The notes beneath the pieces were generated by a model. That model had not been told where the DNA came from, did no database searches, and saw only the letters and a list, made by a program, of their open reading frames with translations. DNA of 64,000 nucleotides from the NCBI RefSeq assembly GCF_030445035.2, contig NC_080683.1:116607225-116671224 (forward strand), read 5' to 3'. The stretch comes from Dasypus novemcinctus (Eukaryota > Chordata > Mammalia > Cingulata > Dasypodidae). Position 1 is the stretch's first letter; each line of letters begins with the position of its first letter. The translations under genes were made by a program, and so were the position numbers. Below are positions 1 through 12,359 of this stretch, in pieces.

Positions 1-3000
1 AACATGTTCAAAACCAAATTATAGCACAGACATCTTGTTAGTTCTTTTTCTATTAAGTTGGATAGTAATCTCTTGCTGGTAAATTATATTATCCTAAAAC
101 CTGGGCAAGATTGTTATGTAAGCTGGGTAGCTAGAAACAAACAAAAACCTATTTTTTTTTCCTCCAGATTCAGTAACGGAAAATGATGCTTGGGGAGCCT
201 AGCCAGGCTGGACAAGGAAGTGCAGAAGGGTCCATCTACCAGAGGACAGCTTGGGGTGGCATTCTAGAAGTGGCCCTTTTGATGGGGCTCTCCCATGTGA
301 CCGATGATGAGCCCAAATGCCTGCCAGTTATTGGTTCTGGATAAAGAGTAAGAGCTGTTTAATTTTTTTTTTTTTTTTTTTTTTAATCCTTCACTTTCAC
401 CTCTCAAGAGCTGTAACTTCTGTTGACTTAATGTTGAGTTTTCTCCCAAAGCTGGAAGTACTCCTCTTAAATCCCCAGATCTTTTAATTAACAAACATTC
501 CTAAACTGGTCAAGTTCCTCCTGATTGAACACTCTTAATACACAAGATAGAAGGACAGAATACCCTACAAGATAATTATTTAAATGAGGTGTTGAAAACT
601 TGTGTTGAAGAGACATCTTAATTAGAAAAACAGATCTGGGCATATTTTGCATTTGAAGTACTTAATAATACCATTATTCAAGATTTAGACCCACGGTCTT
701 CTCTCTTCTCGGAGAAGGTCAGTGAGGTCCACATTGTTTCTTACCTCCAGCCCTGGGACCTTTCTTATCTCCTTCTAGTCACATCTCGCCTTTGGCTTGC
801 TTAACTGGGGCACTGCACTTTGCTCAGAGAGCAATTTTCATTGTCAGGAATGTAAAATGATGTTTTCTTGAGACGGTACAAATTGGGAGAGCTGAGAACA
901 AGAGGATAATCTCCAGTGTGTTGCAGAGAAGCACTGAGCCCGTTTGTGAAGGTTTTGTTAGCTGCTCGTGCGGGCCGGGTCCTACCCTTCCTAAACTGGA
1001 TTGAAATTGGGTATGGTCCTCATTCGAAGCTATTGTTAGAATTATGTAAGGAAAGGTGTTGCTCTCTCTGAGAGATACTTGGCCTAATCAGATGGTTAAT
1101 TTGTTTACGGTCTGCAAGAGTGGTTTAAATTTTAAAAAGAATCTGGACTGAGTTCACGTTACTACTGGGACAAGTAAAAACCATGTAATGTAGTATATTC
1201 CTACATAAATAATATACTAATATGGTCTATTGGACTTTTTTCCCCTGGATCAGTCTTCCAGCTAACAAATATTTACCACCTACCATGTTGAGTAAGGCAC
1301 TTTGGGCATACAAACAAGATAAGACACTGTTCTGCTCTCAAGGAGCACACATTCTTCTTGGCAAGGTAAGATTTTCGCACATGGCCTGCGACCTGAGAAT
1401 CCAAAATAGTATGGAAACCAGTGCTCAAACAAAACAAAACAGACTTTTAATTTGCAAATTATCGCTCTTGGCTTGAGGTAGAGAATAAAGTTAGTAACTA
1501 CCAATGTTGGGCTGAACGTCCCTCCCTTGATAAATCTTTAAGCTTGGCAGATCAGAGGCACATAATTCGGGAATGAGAACTCTCTCTCTACATTGAGTGC
1601 ACTTCTTGATTGTGAGCCTGATCTTTCAGACAAGGCGCAAGTAGATGAACTAATAACCCAGAGGCTATGGAAAATGACTGATTGATCAGAATGGTGATGG
1701 GAAAAAGGGCCAATCATTCCGGCAGTTCCCAACCATGCTGTGATGACTAGACACAGCAGGACTTATTTTAATAATATTAACGAGGCCAGCTGCATGTGGC
1801 TACAGGAAGCATCATTATTCTTGGTTCACATCTTGTAGTCCACGATGGCTCATGCACTGATGACTTGCTGGAACCAAAATCCTGTCCCGTTTATTCAACT
1901 TTTCTTCCAGTGGTTCACTCTGGGCCTGGGCCTTGCTAGAGTTCACCATTGGCATCTCTGTCCCATAGATGCTCTCCTTCCCCGCTCCCCCAACCTCCCA
2001 GCTCCTTGATCTGGTGGAAGCATAGCCCAGAAAAGAGGCCACTTGCCTTCCTGCACCACTCCACCTGAGCGCTTTCAAACCAGGCATCTCCAGGTGGGAC
2101 ATGGCTTAGAATGAGTGCAGGCTGTGAAGAATGCTCCTAGTCTGGAGGTTAGAATCTGGATGTAGCTTTGAACCAAGCATCATTAAAATAACTGAGAAAG
2201 TAAGAGTTGGGCCTGGGGACCAGGAATAGCCAAGCCTGTAACAGAGGACATTTGGGGGACCATGCTCTCTTTCAAACATAAAGTTTTCATTGTTACAGAA
2301 AAAGGAATGTGGAGAAAGTTCTGGCAAGGGAAGGAGGCTGACTGAGGCCACTTAAGCAGGAATATTTCAGGTAACAAGCCACCAATACTTTTAAAAATGC
2401 ACAGGTCTCCATTAAATTGAATCTCAAACACATCTCTTTCGTGATCTGCTAATGAGGACAGTTTGACATTCTTGCAGGTGAAATAATTTAAGTAGAAACC
2501 ATATGACATTCTAATCAATTTAAGCAGCTCTCTCCCTACTTCAAGTTTGTCAAAGTGTTTTACAGTTAAAGCTATAATTAGCTAGCCCTTCTAAATGCTC
2601 TGTGAGGTAGCGAGCTGAATTACCAAGTAAGCTCTAGAACTGTGGAAACAAAGGAGAAATAATTTTCTAAAAGAATATAGGTGGGGGCTGGTTACATGGG
2701 TGCATTCGCCTTGGGAAAATCCCTCAAGCTAAACATTTGAGGATTTGTGAGGTCTTCCTTGTGTAGGTTATACATCAACAAAATGTTTAAAAATTTGAAC
2801 TAGCTATCGTAGGCAACCCGGCAGACACAAAGGCGAAACTCTCTGGGCAGGACGTTGGTGCTCCGTGCCGTGGGCCTCGGAATGCTGAGCCAGCCACTTG
2901 CGGTGCTAAAACTCACTCAGTTCCTCCTACCCTGAAATTAAGAGTTTGAAAATAATAGAATTGTGCGCTCAGGTGTGTAGATGGGAGTCAAAGGGCAAGA

Positions 3001-3200
3001 AGAAAAAGAGATGGATTTTCAAGTGGTTTACCAACCGCTTTCCTTCTGGAACGGAACCCTCTGGTTCTCCCCTGCTCGGTGCCCCAAAGAGGGTGGCTTC
3101 GCGAGCTGTGACCGGCTGTCCAACACTTTCTTCCCACCCTGGAGGTGAAACTCCTCGGTGATGGACGACTCTTGCTCCCAGGATTCTCAGCGCTTTAGGT
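1..3200. other. Intergenic sequence, no gene recognised
   Basis: I see no coding exon, RNA gene or clear recent transposon here. Short open frames on both strands lack codon periodicity or family resemblance. A T-run lies at about 361-384. The stretch around 1265-1370 resembles the start of an old mammalian-wide repeat, but too weakly to name. The sequence is AT-leaning and otherwise looks like single-copy intergenic DNA. Confidence 0.6.
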
Positions 3201-3204
3201 TCAG

Positions 3205-3405
3205 CTAGACCCAGACCCAAATCCCAGCTCTGCTCTTGACCTGCAGGGGTCTTGGGCAAAACACCGTCTCTCTGACTCTGTGATTCCTCAGTAGTTCAAG
3301 GGGGACAATACAAAAATGCCCACAGGGAGGACTGCTGAGATGATTGAAAGAGAAAAAAAGTCTATGGAGCTTCTGACGTGTAGTAAGTGTTCCATAAATA
3401 GTGAT
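3205..3405 (+). repeat. MIR-type ancient SINE
   Basis: The order of blocks follows the MIR consensus: a 'cagctctgctcttgacctg' segment, a 'cttgggcaaa' core, then a run ending near 'agtaagtgttccataaata'. This is an old mammalian-wide tRNA-derived element in sense orientation, heavily diverged. Borders are approximate. Confidence 0.6.
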
Positions 3406-3535
3406 TTCCACATCACACACCATTCTAGTCTACTTAAAAACCCAGAAATAGACTAGATGACTGCCAGGGTTCTCAATGGGCAGGAAAAAGAAGGAGATGG
3501 CACATCTGAGGATACAGGCAAGTCTTGTCTTTCGG

Positions 3536-3655
3536 TCACTCTGTCTCTTTCTCTTTCTCTCTGTGTCGTCTCCCTATCTCTGTGTCTCTGTTACTGTTTC
3601 TTTCTCTCTCTGTTTCTCTTACACACACACACAAACACACACACACACACATATG
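3536..3655. repeat. Compound microsatellite (TC)n then (CA)n
   Basis: A pyrimidine tract of imperfect TCTCTT units (about 3536-3620) passes directly into an interrupted CA repeat (about 3621-3652). The long frames across it only reflect the repeat and are not genes. The uninterrupted CA arm is likely to vary in length. Confidence 0.9.
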
Positions 3656-3899
3656 CCATGTCTTCCCTTGACCTGGATCTCCTCCTATTTTCTGTACCTT
3701 CTTCCTTCTTGCCTGCGATGTCAAGCTCCGGGACTTCAAGTCTGCTTTGCTGTTCCTGCTTTCCCACAGCCCGTTTAGTCTGCAGCCATCTGGGATCTGG
3801 TGTCGTCCCGACCACTCGGCTAAAACCACTCTACCGAGATCCTCCAGGATGCCAAACTTACAAGAGCCAAGTCTCTTCTCTCTCTTGATCTTATGGCCC

Positions 3900-4400
3900 T
3901 TCCCTGTGGCATCAGTTCCTGGTCATCATGCTCTCGTTCCAAAACACACTCCTCTCCTGGGACCTTCCATTGCCCTCAGACTTTTTGTTCTACCCACAGG
4001 CCACTCCCTCTCCTCCTCTTTCTTGGGATCCCTTAAATGTGGGAGTTCCCCAGAGGTCCACCCTCCTCCTCAGCCATCTCATCAGCACCTGTGATATCTT
4101 CTACCCCCGGAGGTGTACCTGGAGGACACCAAATGTATCCTTCTGACCTGCTCTGTCTCTATATCCAATTGCCCTTGAGATATTTCCATGGACTAAACTC
4201 TTCTAATCTAAACAGAGCCCATGTTGTGTTAGCCCCCTTCCCGCTTCTCTTTGAGGCTCCCATTTCTGAACCCTGAATGGCACCACCATCTCTGCTGTCA
4301 CCCACCAGCAGGTTCAGCACAGCCGTTTCCTAGAAATCCCTCCTGAACCACCCTCAGGGCTCCAGCCCTGACTTTGTCCTACCTGGTTCCTGATTCAAGT
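3900..4400 (-). mobile_element. L2 LINE fragment
   Basis: Read on the plus strand, this holds the reverse-oriented pattern of old L2: a 'gagttccccagaggtccac' block, a stretch on biopsy-like 'ccaattgcccttgagatat', and a 'tcccatttctgaaccctgaatgg' block with short indels between. No reading frame survives. It is an ancient mammalian-wide element and the borders are approximate. Confidence 0.5.
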
Positions 4401-4575
4401 CCTTTGGAGGTGTTGGGGATGGTGGGTAACCCCAGGGCTGTTCATGAAATCAGATTATTCCCTTCTTAACATCCTAGTCCTGCTTCCCTTTGACTTCAGA
4501 ACTCCTTGCAAATGCCTAGTATGGTCTCTAGGCCCTCAGCATTGGCCCTGCTTTCTTTCCCAAGCTGAGCTAGGA

Positions 4576-4676
4576 CCCATGCTTCCATCCTGAGCTAGCC
4601 CACCCGTGTTTGCATCCTGAGCTAGCCTTCCCATGTTTGCATCCTGAGCTAGCCCACCCATGCTTGCATCCTGGGA
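4576..4676. repeat. Minisatellite, about 27-28 bp unit, 3.6 copies
   Basis: The unit 'catcctgagctagcccacc' plus 'catgtttg' recurs three times and a partial fourth copy ends with 'gcatcctggg'. Copies differ by a few substitutions, such as 'ccttcc' for 'cccacc'. It is too short and diverged to be an obvious VNTR, but clearly tandem. Confidence 0.85.
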
Positions 4677-5229
4677 TCATGCACATGCTGCTCCCTTCCC
4701 CTGGCAGTTCCTTCCCTTCTTGCTGGGAGCTCCTGTCCCCCTTTTGAAACATAACTAGCTGTCCCTCCTCCAGCAGGGCGATTGTCTGCCTCCTTGCTGA
4801 CTTCCCCACTGGGTGACCCTCAGAGCAGACTGAGTCAAGTATGATTTTGCTGGAGCGAGTCAGGAAAAGTTTGGTGTGGCTGCAGGGGCGAGTGTGCATG
4901 AACCAGGTGCTGGATCAACTCCTCCGCAGTCTAGAACTAGCTCGAAAGTCATTTAAATTAAAAACGAGAAGAAGTTCATTTTCCCCCCTAATCCACCCAC
5001 ACGAGCCTTTCCTGAGAAGACTAAAAGCCATATAACTTTCTCTTGCTTGCATGGCCGTGTCAAGTGATCTGAAACATGTCAAGCGTGACTGGCACTCCCA
5101 GCCCGACACCCGCAGGATGTGCTTCCTGCCAGCCCCTGCTTCTCCTCCTGAATTCTTCTGAAACACATGACCTGGCCAGAGAGCTCCTTCTAATATGGCC
5201 TGTGCATAATTCAAACTTATTCTATATCC

Positions 5230-5720
5230 AAGTATGCCTAGTTCCCTGGAGAGCCAATTGAGAGGTATAAACTCTCTAGGCTTTGGATATTCAGGGGGGA
5301 TGCAAACTAAATGTGTTAATTCACATATGGGGGGGTTCATGTTAAAAGCTTACCTGGACTGTGTTGGGTTCATGTTAAACGCTTATCTGGAATGTGGAGG
5401 ATATGTGTTAATTCAAGCTTACCTGGAGGATATAACCCATCTAATACTCAGATAAAACACTTGAAGAAACTAACGAAAAGTCCTTTTGCATACAAGCACC
5501 ATTTGACTTCCCACTCCTACCTCCTCTGTATAAAAAGGACTCAAAAATCTTATTTGGGGCTCAGTTTTTATTAGGACAAGCGTCCACCGAGTCCGGCTGG
5601 TGGTAATAAATCTTCCTTCTCAACTTCTTGTGTCCTGCCCTTCAATACTGTGTATACTCAACTTCTTCTACCACAACGTCTCCATCCTGGAACCACTGTC
5701 TGGTGAAAACATACCCCCTT
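5230..5720 (+). mobile_element. Probable solo LTR of an endogenous retrovirus
   Basis: The block has an LTR-like layout: direct repeats in the left half (about 35-bp units with 'ttcatgttaaaagcttacct' at about 5337-5440), a TATA-like TATAAAAAGG at 5529-5538, and AATAAA at 5605-5610 followed by a T/C-rich stretch. Spacing from TATA to poly(A) signal suits U3-R-U5. I could not fix the termini or a target-site duplication, so the class (gammaretrovirus-like) is a guess. No retroviral gene is present. Confidence 0.45.
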
Positions 5721-6179
5721 CATCTTTCAACCTCTTCCTCCCCTAATAAACCTCCATGGGTAGAACAAAAAAAATCTTGATAAAGTACCAACAAGAGTAC
5801 CTTATTAAGTACATAGAATCAGACCTTAATATTACACTTAAAAGAAAAAAAATCAATTTGTTTGAATCTTCCTTTGGAAATACTTCAGAGGGAAATCTTT
5901 GGAATTCAAATGCAAATTATAAAAGAGAAAACAGAGTGCTCCTTAATGGATGTTAAACAGTTCCAACAATCCCACAAAAAAAGATTTTTCTTCCTTTGAA
6001 GTAAAGGGAATGCTAGTTATATTTTTGACCTCAGGTGTTTTTCCCTTAGAAATACTTATATAGAGGGAAGACAAAAATCCAAAGGCAAATGATAAAACTT
6101 AATCTTACCTGTATTAAGAAGTTTCCTTGTTGTTATTTTACATCAGTCTAGATCCACTTAATATATGAGTAAAAGAATA

Positions 6180-6990
6180 TTTATCCCTTGGCCCTATAAA
6201 GAAGGAAAATGAGTGAGTTAAAAGATAGTTACTGGCATGGCTGAGACCTGAAAACATTATGCTAAGTAAAAGAAGCCAGTCACAAAAGGAAAAATATGGT
6301 GTGATTCCACTTATGAATATCTAGACTAAGTAATTTCACAGAGACAGAAAGTAACTTAGGGAAGTGGACTTGGCCCAATGAATAGGGCCTACCACATGGG
6401 AGGTCCAGGGTTCAAACCCAGGGACTCCTTGACTTGTGTGCAGTGCTGATGCGCTCCAGGAGTGCCGTGCCACGCAGGGGTGTCCCCTGCATAGAGGAGC
6501 CCCATGAGTAAGGAGTCCACCCCATAAGGAGAGCTGCCCAGAGTGAAAGAAAGTGCAGCCTGCCCAGGAATGGCACCGCACACACGGAGAGTTGACACAA
6601 CAAGATGATGCAACAAAAAGAAACACAGGTTCCCAGTGCCGCTGATAAGGACAGAAGCAGTCACAGAAGAACACACAGTGAATGGACGGAGAGAGCAAAC
6701 AACTGCAGGGGGTGGGGGGGAGGGGAGAGAAATAAATAAAAAATAAATCTTAAAAAAAAAAATAGAGGCTCTCAAGGCCTGAGGAGGGGAAATGGGAGCT
6801 TTACTGCTTAATGGGGACAGAATTTCTGTTTGAGGTGATGAAAAAGTTTTAATAATGGACGGTGGTGATGGTAACCCAATATTGAGTGTAATTAATGCCA
6901 CTGAATGTCATACTTAAGAAAGGCTTAAATGGCAAATTTCATGTTATATATAGATGTTATCATCAAAAAAAATTTTTTAAGGAAGGTTTA
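6180..6990 (+). mobile_element. L1 3' UTR, split by a SINE
   Basis: The left part (about 6235-6358) and right part (about 6763-6990) form one L1 3' end: 'agccagtcacaaaaggaaaa', 'gattccacttatgaatat', then 'gaaaaagttttaataatgg' and 'ttaatgccactgaatgtcat'. The intervening 6359-6762 is a DAS-type SINE inserted later. No ORF2 coding sequence is retained. Confidence 0.8.
6359..6762 (+). mobile_element. DAS-type tRNA-derived SINE
   Basis: The tRNA-like head begins 'gggaagtggacttggcccaa' and carries a Pol III B box (GGGTTCAAACCC, about 6408-6419). A SINE body of about 300 bp follows, and the element ends in an AAATAAATAAAAAATAAATC tail with a poly(A) run. This family, repeated many times in the window, is the main reason for assigning the sequence to a xenarthran. 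It lies inside an L1 3' UTR and is therefore younger than that L1. Confidence 0.92.
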
Positions 6991-7360
6991 GGAACGCTAA
7001 GGAAAAAAAATCATTATGGGGTGGTGGGGGAGGGAGCGTGCAACACGGAGGAAATTTCTTGTGGAACTCTGTATCCTTAAGCCCTTCCCTCACAAGGACA
7101 GCAATCCTTGTGACCTCTGTGAGAGAAAACCTCTTTCAGTTACTGTTTGACAGACTTCCTCCACCGTTAGTGGGCGTTTTACTAATCAAATGGGAATGAA
7201 AGCGATTATTCTGGCAAATGGCTTTCCACTGCTGATTGCAAAAGGCCTATTTTTCTCTAAAGAGTTAAGACCTCTTCAAAGCCTCTTTCTTTTGTTTTCA
7301 GTAAACAAAGCCATTCATACCTCCACAGCCGCCAACCCCCACCCCCTGGCTGCCAAGGGG

Positions 7361-7767
7361 TTTTTTGTTTTTTAAACTTATTTCTCTTCCTTTCCCTGAG
7401 CCCCCTCCCCCCAGTTGTCTGCTCTCTGCGTCCATTCGCTGTGTGATCTTGTGTCTGCTTGTATTCTTGTCAGCGTCACCATGAATCTGAGTCTCTTTGT
7501 TGCGTCATCTTGCTGCATCAGCTCTTTGAATGTGCAGCGCCACTCCTGGGCAGGCTGCACTTTTTTCCCACGGGATGGTTCTCTTTACGGGGCGCACTCC
7601 TTGCGCATGGGGCTCCCCTACGTGGGGGACACCCCTGCACACTCCTTGCGCGCATCAGCACTGCGCGTGGGCCAGCTCACCACGTGGGCCAGGAGGCCCG
7701 GGGTTTGAACCCTGGACCTCCCCTGTGGTGGGCGGATGCCCTATCTGTTGAGCCAAATCCGCTTCCC
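7361..7767 (-). mobile_element. DAS-type SINE, reverse orientation
   Basis: The T-rich tail complement is at 7361-7385 and the head complement ends 'agccaaatccgcttccc' at 7767. The B-box complement 'gggtttgaaccc' lies near 7701. The long plus-strand frames at 7415-7970 run through this element and are not genes. Confidence 0.92.
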
Positions 7768-8129
7768 TGCGTGGGGGCTTTTGAGACAAGTTACCAGGAG
7801 GAAATCATGTGGAGAGGACCCCAGCGTGGGCGCCCACGCCCCTCTGCAGGCCCGCATCCTGCATCCCTCAAGCGCCACCTCTTCAGAGACTTCCCTGCCT
7901 CTCGATGCTCACCTCCGCCTTTCCTGGCTCAGCCCTCAGCACTGACACTCGCACCTGCCCTGGTTTAGGCGCCTTCCTCCTGCGGGTCTGGGCTATCATC
8001 CGTCAATAGGTTTGGTTTCCTCAGGCCATCTGCACATTCCTCGGGCTATCGAGGAGCTCATGCAGGGAGTGGAGGCTGGAACCTGCCTCTGCTGCTCCAG
8101 GAGGGGACCCTTTCGCTGAGATGCCGTAT

Positions 8130-8335
8130 TTATCTAGCATTTTTCTTATTTACCAAACAACTTCCATTGACACATATTAGTGAAGCATAAACCCATCCAA
8201 AGTGTACAGTCAGTGTTTGGTATAATCACATAGTTCCATTCATGACTTCAGCCATTTTTAGAGCATTTTCATGAATCCAGTAATAATAATAATAAACAAA
8301 ACCCAACTAACCGAACGAACAAAACTCATCACCTT
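8130..8335 (-). mobile_element. L1 3' UTR fragment
   Basis: The stretch 'cccatccaaagtgtacagtc' followed by 'acatagttccattcatgac' matches the reversed L1 3' end seen more completely at 34215-34670 in this same window. A short (AAT)n at 8281-8297 adjoins it. Only about 200 bp remain. Confidence 0.55.
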
Positions 8336-8784
8336 ACAATCTCTCGTTTTGTAGCCCAGAGACAGCCCTTTCCAAGAGCCCCGGCATCTGAGGATAAATG
8401 GAGACACCTGGATGTTTGTGGAAAAGCTACAGGGCGAGCCCAGGGGGCTGAGGAGTCTCCCTGTCCAGGAGCAGCTCCCAAAGCCCGGGTCCTGAGGCGG
8501 CTCCAGGAGAGCCGGCGGGGAGAGGAGGCGAGGCGCAGTCGGCAGCTCCCCGCGAGCCTCGGCGGCGGGAGCGGAAGGCAGAGGCCGGGAAGGCCAGGGC
8601 AGGCTATGCCAAGCCACCCGAGAGAGCATCAGATACCACTGGCCGGTGTCAGAACGCTTTTGTGCTTCTTTTCTTCTCTGGATTCATTTTCCTTTTGTAC
8701 ATATTTAGTAAAATTTTCTAGAAAATTTGAGTCTTTTGCAGATGTGCAAAGAGGAGGGGCAAACAAAGATGCAGCGGTTGGTAC

Positions 8785-8975
8785 ATTCCTTTTTCTAGTA
8801 AATACTTTAGGTGTTGTAGCCATAGGCCATATGGTTTCCTTGGCAACGCTCAGCTCCACCATTGTGGCGTCAAAGCAGCCACAATCTGTAAAGGAATGGT
8901 TAGGGCTGTGTTGCAATAAAACTTTATTTACAAAAACAGGGAGCAGGCTGGGTTTGGCCGTCTGGCCATTGGGTG
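8785..8975 (+). mobile_element. hAT-Charlie non-autonomous DNA transposon
   Basis: The sequence 'aaatactttaggtgttgtag', 'ggccatatggtttccttg' and 'caataaaactttatttacaaaa' follows the internal order of a well-known short Charlie-group element. A related longer copy lies at 63215-63547. Terminal inverted repeats are too decayed to place the ends exactly. Confidence 0.65.
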
Positions 8976-9297
8976 TTGGCCCTTGCTATGGGCAGGTAAG
9001 AGGATGTGGCCATCCCTGGGTGCCGGCCAAGTGGTTGCAGAGGCACCTAAGTGAGAGGTCATAGGAGCATGTGGCTCAGGGCTGGGTTTCCATTGAGAGA
9101 CGCCTCCCCTCCCCCAGAAATATCTTGAGAGCCAGGATTTTTTTTTTGTTTGTTTCATTACTGCTGAATCTTCAGCATCTGCAACAGTTGTCTGGCAATA
9201 CGAGGGACACCAAAATATTTGTTGAATGAGTAAAATCCTCTTACCTGGGAGGGTTAAATGATCATTTAATATCTCTGACTCTGGGCATACAAAACGA

Positions 9298-9320
9298 AAC
9301 TAACTAACTAACTAACTAAC
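9298..9320. repeat. (TAAC)n microsatellite
   Basis: About six perfect ACTA/TAAC tetranucleotide units in a row. Short but uninterrupted, so possibly length-variable. Confidence 0.9.
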
Positions 9321-9324
9321 AGGT

Positions 9325-12300
9325 TGTGTACTGCAAAAGTAGAAAGGAGAAGATAAGCAGTAGAGAAGGAATGTCACATGTCCTCTCACTCTCGAGCTGA
9401 TTGCAGGTGAGCCTGGTGTTCATGCATCTCTACATCCTGCACAGCCCAGGAAATGGGCGCACGGGGTGGGACCAGGTCCTGTGGTGAAGACCCTAACAGT
9501 TGGGCAGGGACTGAAAAGGTGACTCCTCAGTCTTCTCTAGGCTTCTCGTAGGGCTCTCCACTGCATTCACGGGCAAGGCGAGCCTTCTTCTGGTTTTGTT
9601 GGGCTACATTTAAAGTACTAGGTGGACTAAGTGCTGACAGCTATGCTCGTGGTAAAGGGAAAACCAGATCCCTGCCCTCTTCAGGTTTGTTTTCAAAATC
9701 TGGGACATTCAGAGGCTCAGAGAGCACACGTCTCAGGGTAAGGGGAGGGGAGTGAGCAGGGCGATGGACAGACAGACAGGCAGTGGGGGCAGTGATCTGG
9801 TTGTATGTCTGTGCATGTGAGAGAGCCCTCTCCAACGGCTTTCTAAACTCAAACCTGGGATAATCCATGAGCTTTCATGATCACATCTATTTCTTTTCAT
9901 ATTTGTCATTTTTCTAGGTGCAACTGTTGAGAAACTATTCACTAAATAAGTAGATGGGAAGGGGGAAAGTTGTCTTTTAGGAAAACCATTCACTTCTCCA
10001 AGATCCATCCTAACAAAATCCCATAGAGATCTATCATGAAAGATTACATGTAATGATTTGTCAGCTGACTACTGAATGTTTTCTTCTTTCAAAAAGAATT
10101 GGAAACTGCTTGACTTGTAAAAGGATTTGTTATCTTTGTTATCCCATGGTTGATGTGGACACCGCTATTCCAAATTATTTTTCTCTTGTGTGCCTCAGAG
10201 GGTTTCAGTACCAAAGTTTTAGACTGGTGAGTCCTGATGGGCCAAAGCTGTCCTTTTTTTTTTTTTCCAGGTGGGAGAAAGTCACTTGTGAAAGTGGAGA
10301 TGGGAGCAGAGAGCCGGCAGGCCACCTAGACCACAGGCTCTTTCTCAGGTAGAAGCATTTTAGTAAAAAGCCCATATAGCTGCTGAATTTTGCTGGAATT
10401 TTGACTCCTGTAATACTACCTGTGCCATTTTGAGGGCTTCTGGGATAGGGCATGATGGATGTTAAATGAAAGAAGAGACAAGAACTCTTCTGAAGGGTGG
10501 TATGGACAAGGAGTGGGGTGAAGGGAGGGCAGTGGGCGCAGCACCAGTCAAGAAAGGAAGTCGGGGGGGAGTGAGAGGGCACAAAAGAGTTAATTCTCGT
10601 TTCCACCGTGGCTAGCCCCTCTGAGTTATAAATGGGGCACTGACTCACCCTCAGCAGCGCAAGATTCAGAACCCAATATTTTTATCTTGTACACAAGACA
10701 GCTCCCAAAGCAAGCTCAATAATAATATATTTTGAGTTGTGAGAGAGCCTGTTGGAGGGGTTGATTTTTTGTGTGTGTTTCAATCAAGAAAAGAATTAAA
10801 GATGAGAACGAAAGGTTTACAAAACAGGGCAAGGTTAGAGGACAGGAAAGGTACAATTTGGAAGAAGGACAGAGGCCTTAGAGGAAAGGCAGGACAGGCT
10901 GCTCCTGGGTCCCTGGTTCCTGTCATTAGCACTGTTCCCACTGCAGATGGTGCTTACTCTTCCCAAATGAAATTAAAATGTCCTTAAAGCTGGAATAATG
11001 CAGTTAAAGTTCTCTTTCAACTGGCGCACCTGGTCTCTCGGCACTTTTGAAACTGCTAAGGGCCTTTATTTTGTGTGTGGCCTTTATTTTTGTGTGCCGT
11101 GCACTTGAACATGTCATGAGTGTCGTGGACAAACACACGGGCGGGTTGGGTAGGTTGAGGCAATGTTTGGCGCAGGCCTTACCGTGTACCCAAAGTAATT
11201 CAAGGCCTCTAGGTTAAGATTAGGCTCTTCAGGTGGCAAAGCAATTAAGCTAGTTTTTAAAAAACGTCCTTGTTATGAACAGATGGACAGGGAGAAAACG
11301 ACAAAATTAATTTAAAAATCTTTGCTTGAATTCAAAGTTCACGAGACTCTTTTGTTAACTTATTTCGAGCACAATAATTTTAAAATTCAAGAAAACACCT
11401 GAAAATTAATTCTATGTATATGTTTCAGCACTGCTTTTAACTATCCTCTCTGTAATTGAGCAGCTCCCCTGCCTGTTTGTAGAAGCTGTTTTCTAAATAT
11501 GGCTCTTCAGCATGTGTATCTATCTCCTAGTTAGCACATGTCTTTATGAAAGCAAAGCAAATGTAGCAAATGTTGTAATCACACAATTATAAACACTTCC
11601 CCGTGCACATGCTTTCTCTTTAAATGCAAAATCAAAACAGGCCCCCCAGACAGAGCCTTCCCTTCTTAAATGCCCTAATCCCCTTCTTGCTGATATCAAC
11701 CAGATCATCTTCCAAGCTGATAATCAAGCTGTTAATTGATAAAATAAAACAGATGGGAAGAAGGTTTCTATTTTGGCTTTGACTTTCATTATTTTAACAG
11801 CTTTTTTCTATTTCTCCCAAAATACACCTCATTAGCAAATGGCAACTAAGTGGCACTTCCTTTGTGACTTCGTAGCTGTCAGCTGTGGGTTCTTCAGGCC
11901 TGGGGGCTCCTCTGTGTATTTCTGGAAAGCTATTCTTCTGTTCAGGCTGAATCAGCTGCCTAACCCGTGAAAATACCGCACCAGAGTTATTTGTCTTTGC
12001 CTCTTCAAGTTGCATCTAAATGAAAGGTTCTGGCTCATCGGTTCTAGGAATAGCACTCAAGGCAGTCCCAGAGAATCCGTCCTGGTAATTACGTGGAATA
12101 CACTGGCGCAGCCAACGCAGCGCAGGGGGCAGCTCGCCGTCCCTGGTGGCTGCTGGGGCTTATCTCAGCCAGCTCAGGGCTAGGGCTAGGGGCAGCCTGG
12201 GCTGCAGAGGAGGGAAGGAGGAGAAAGATAAATGTGGAACGAAGTGGTCACTCAGGGCTCAGGGAGACAGGCGGGCCAGAGATCTGGGTGGGCAAGCCCC

Positions 12301-12350
12301 TTGCCCAGGAAAGGCCCTTCCCCCACTACCCGACCCCCCCCCCCACCAAG
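9325..12350. other. Mostly unique intergenic sequence
   Basis: No exon, RNA gene or clear transposon was recognised. A T-run at about 10252-10267 is the only simple feature of note. The AT-rich segment 11340-11780 is free of repeat resemblance and dense in TAATT, GATAA and ATTGA-type words, which could fit a developmental enhancer; that is inference only. Open frames here are short and lack family resemblance. Confidence 0.5.
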
Positions 12351-12359
12351 TTCACCAAG

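Noticed and set aside
6359-6430. tRNA gene suggested by A- and B-box-like motifs
   Set aside because: The motifs belong to the head of a SINE; no acceptor stem closes and a SINE body follows. The same holds for the other SINE heads and for 49006-49096.
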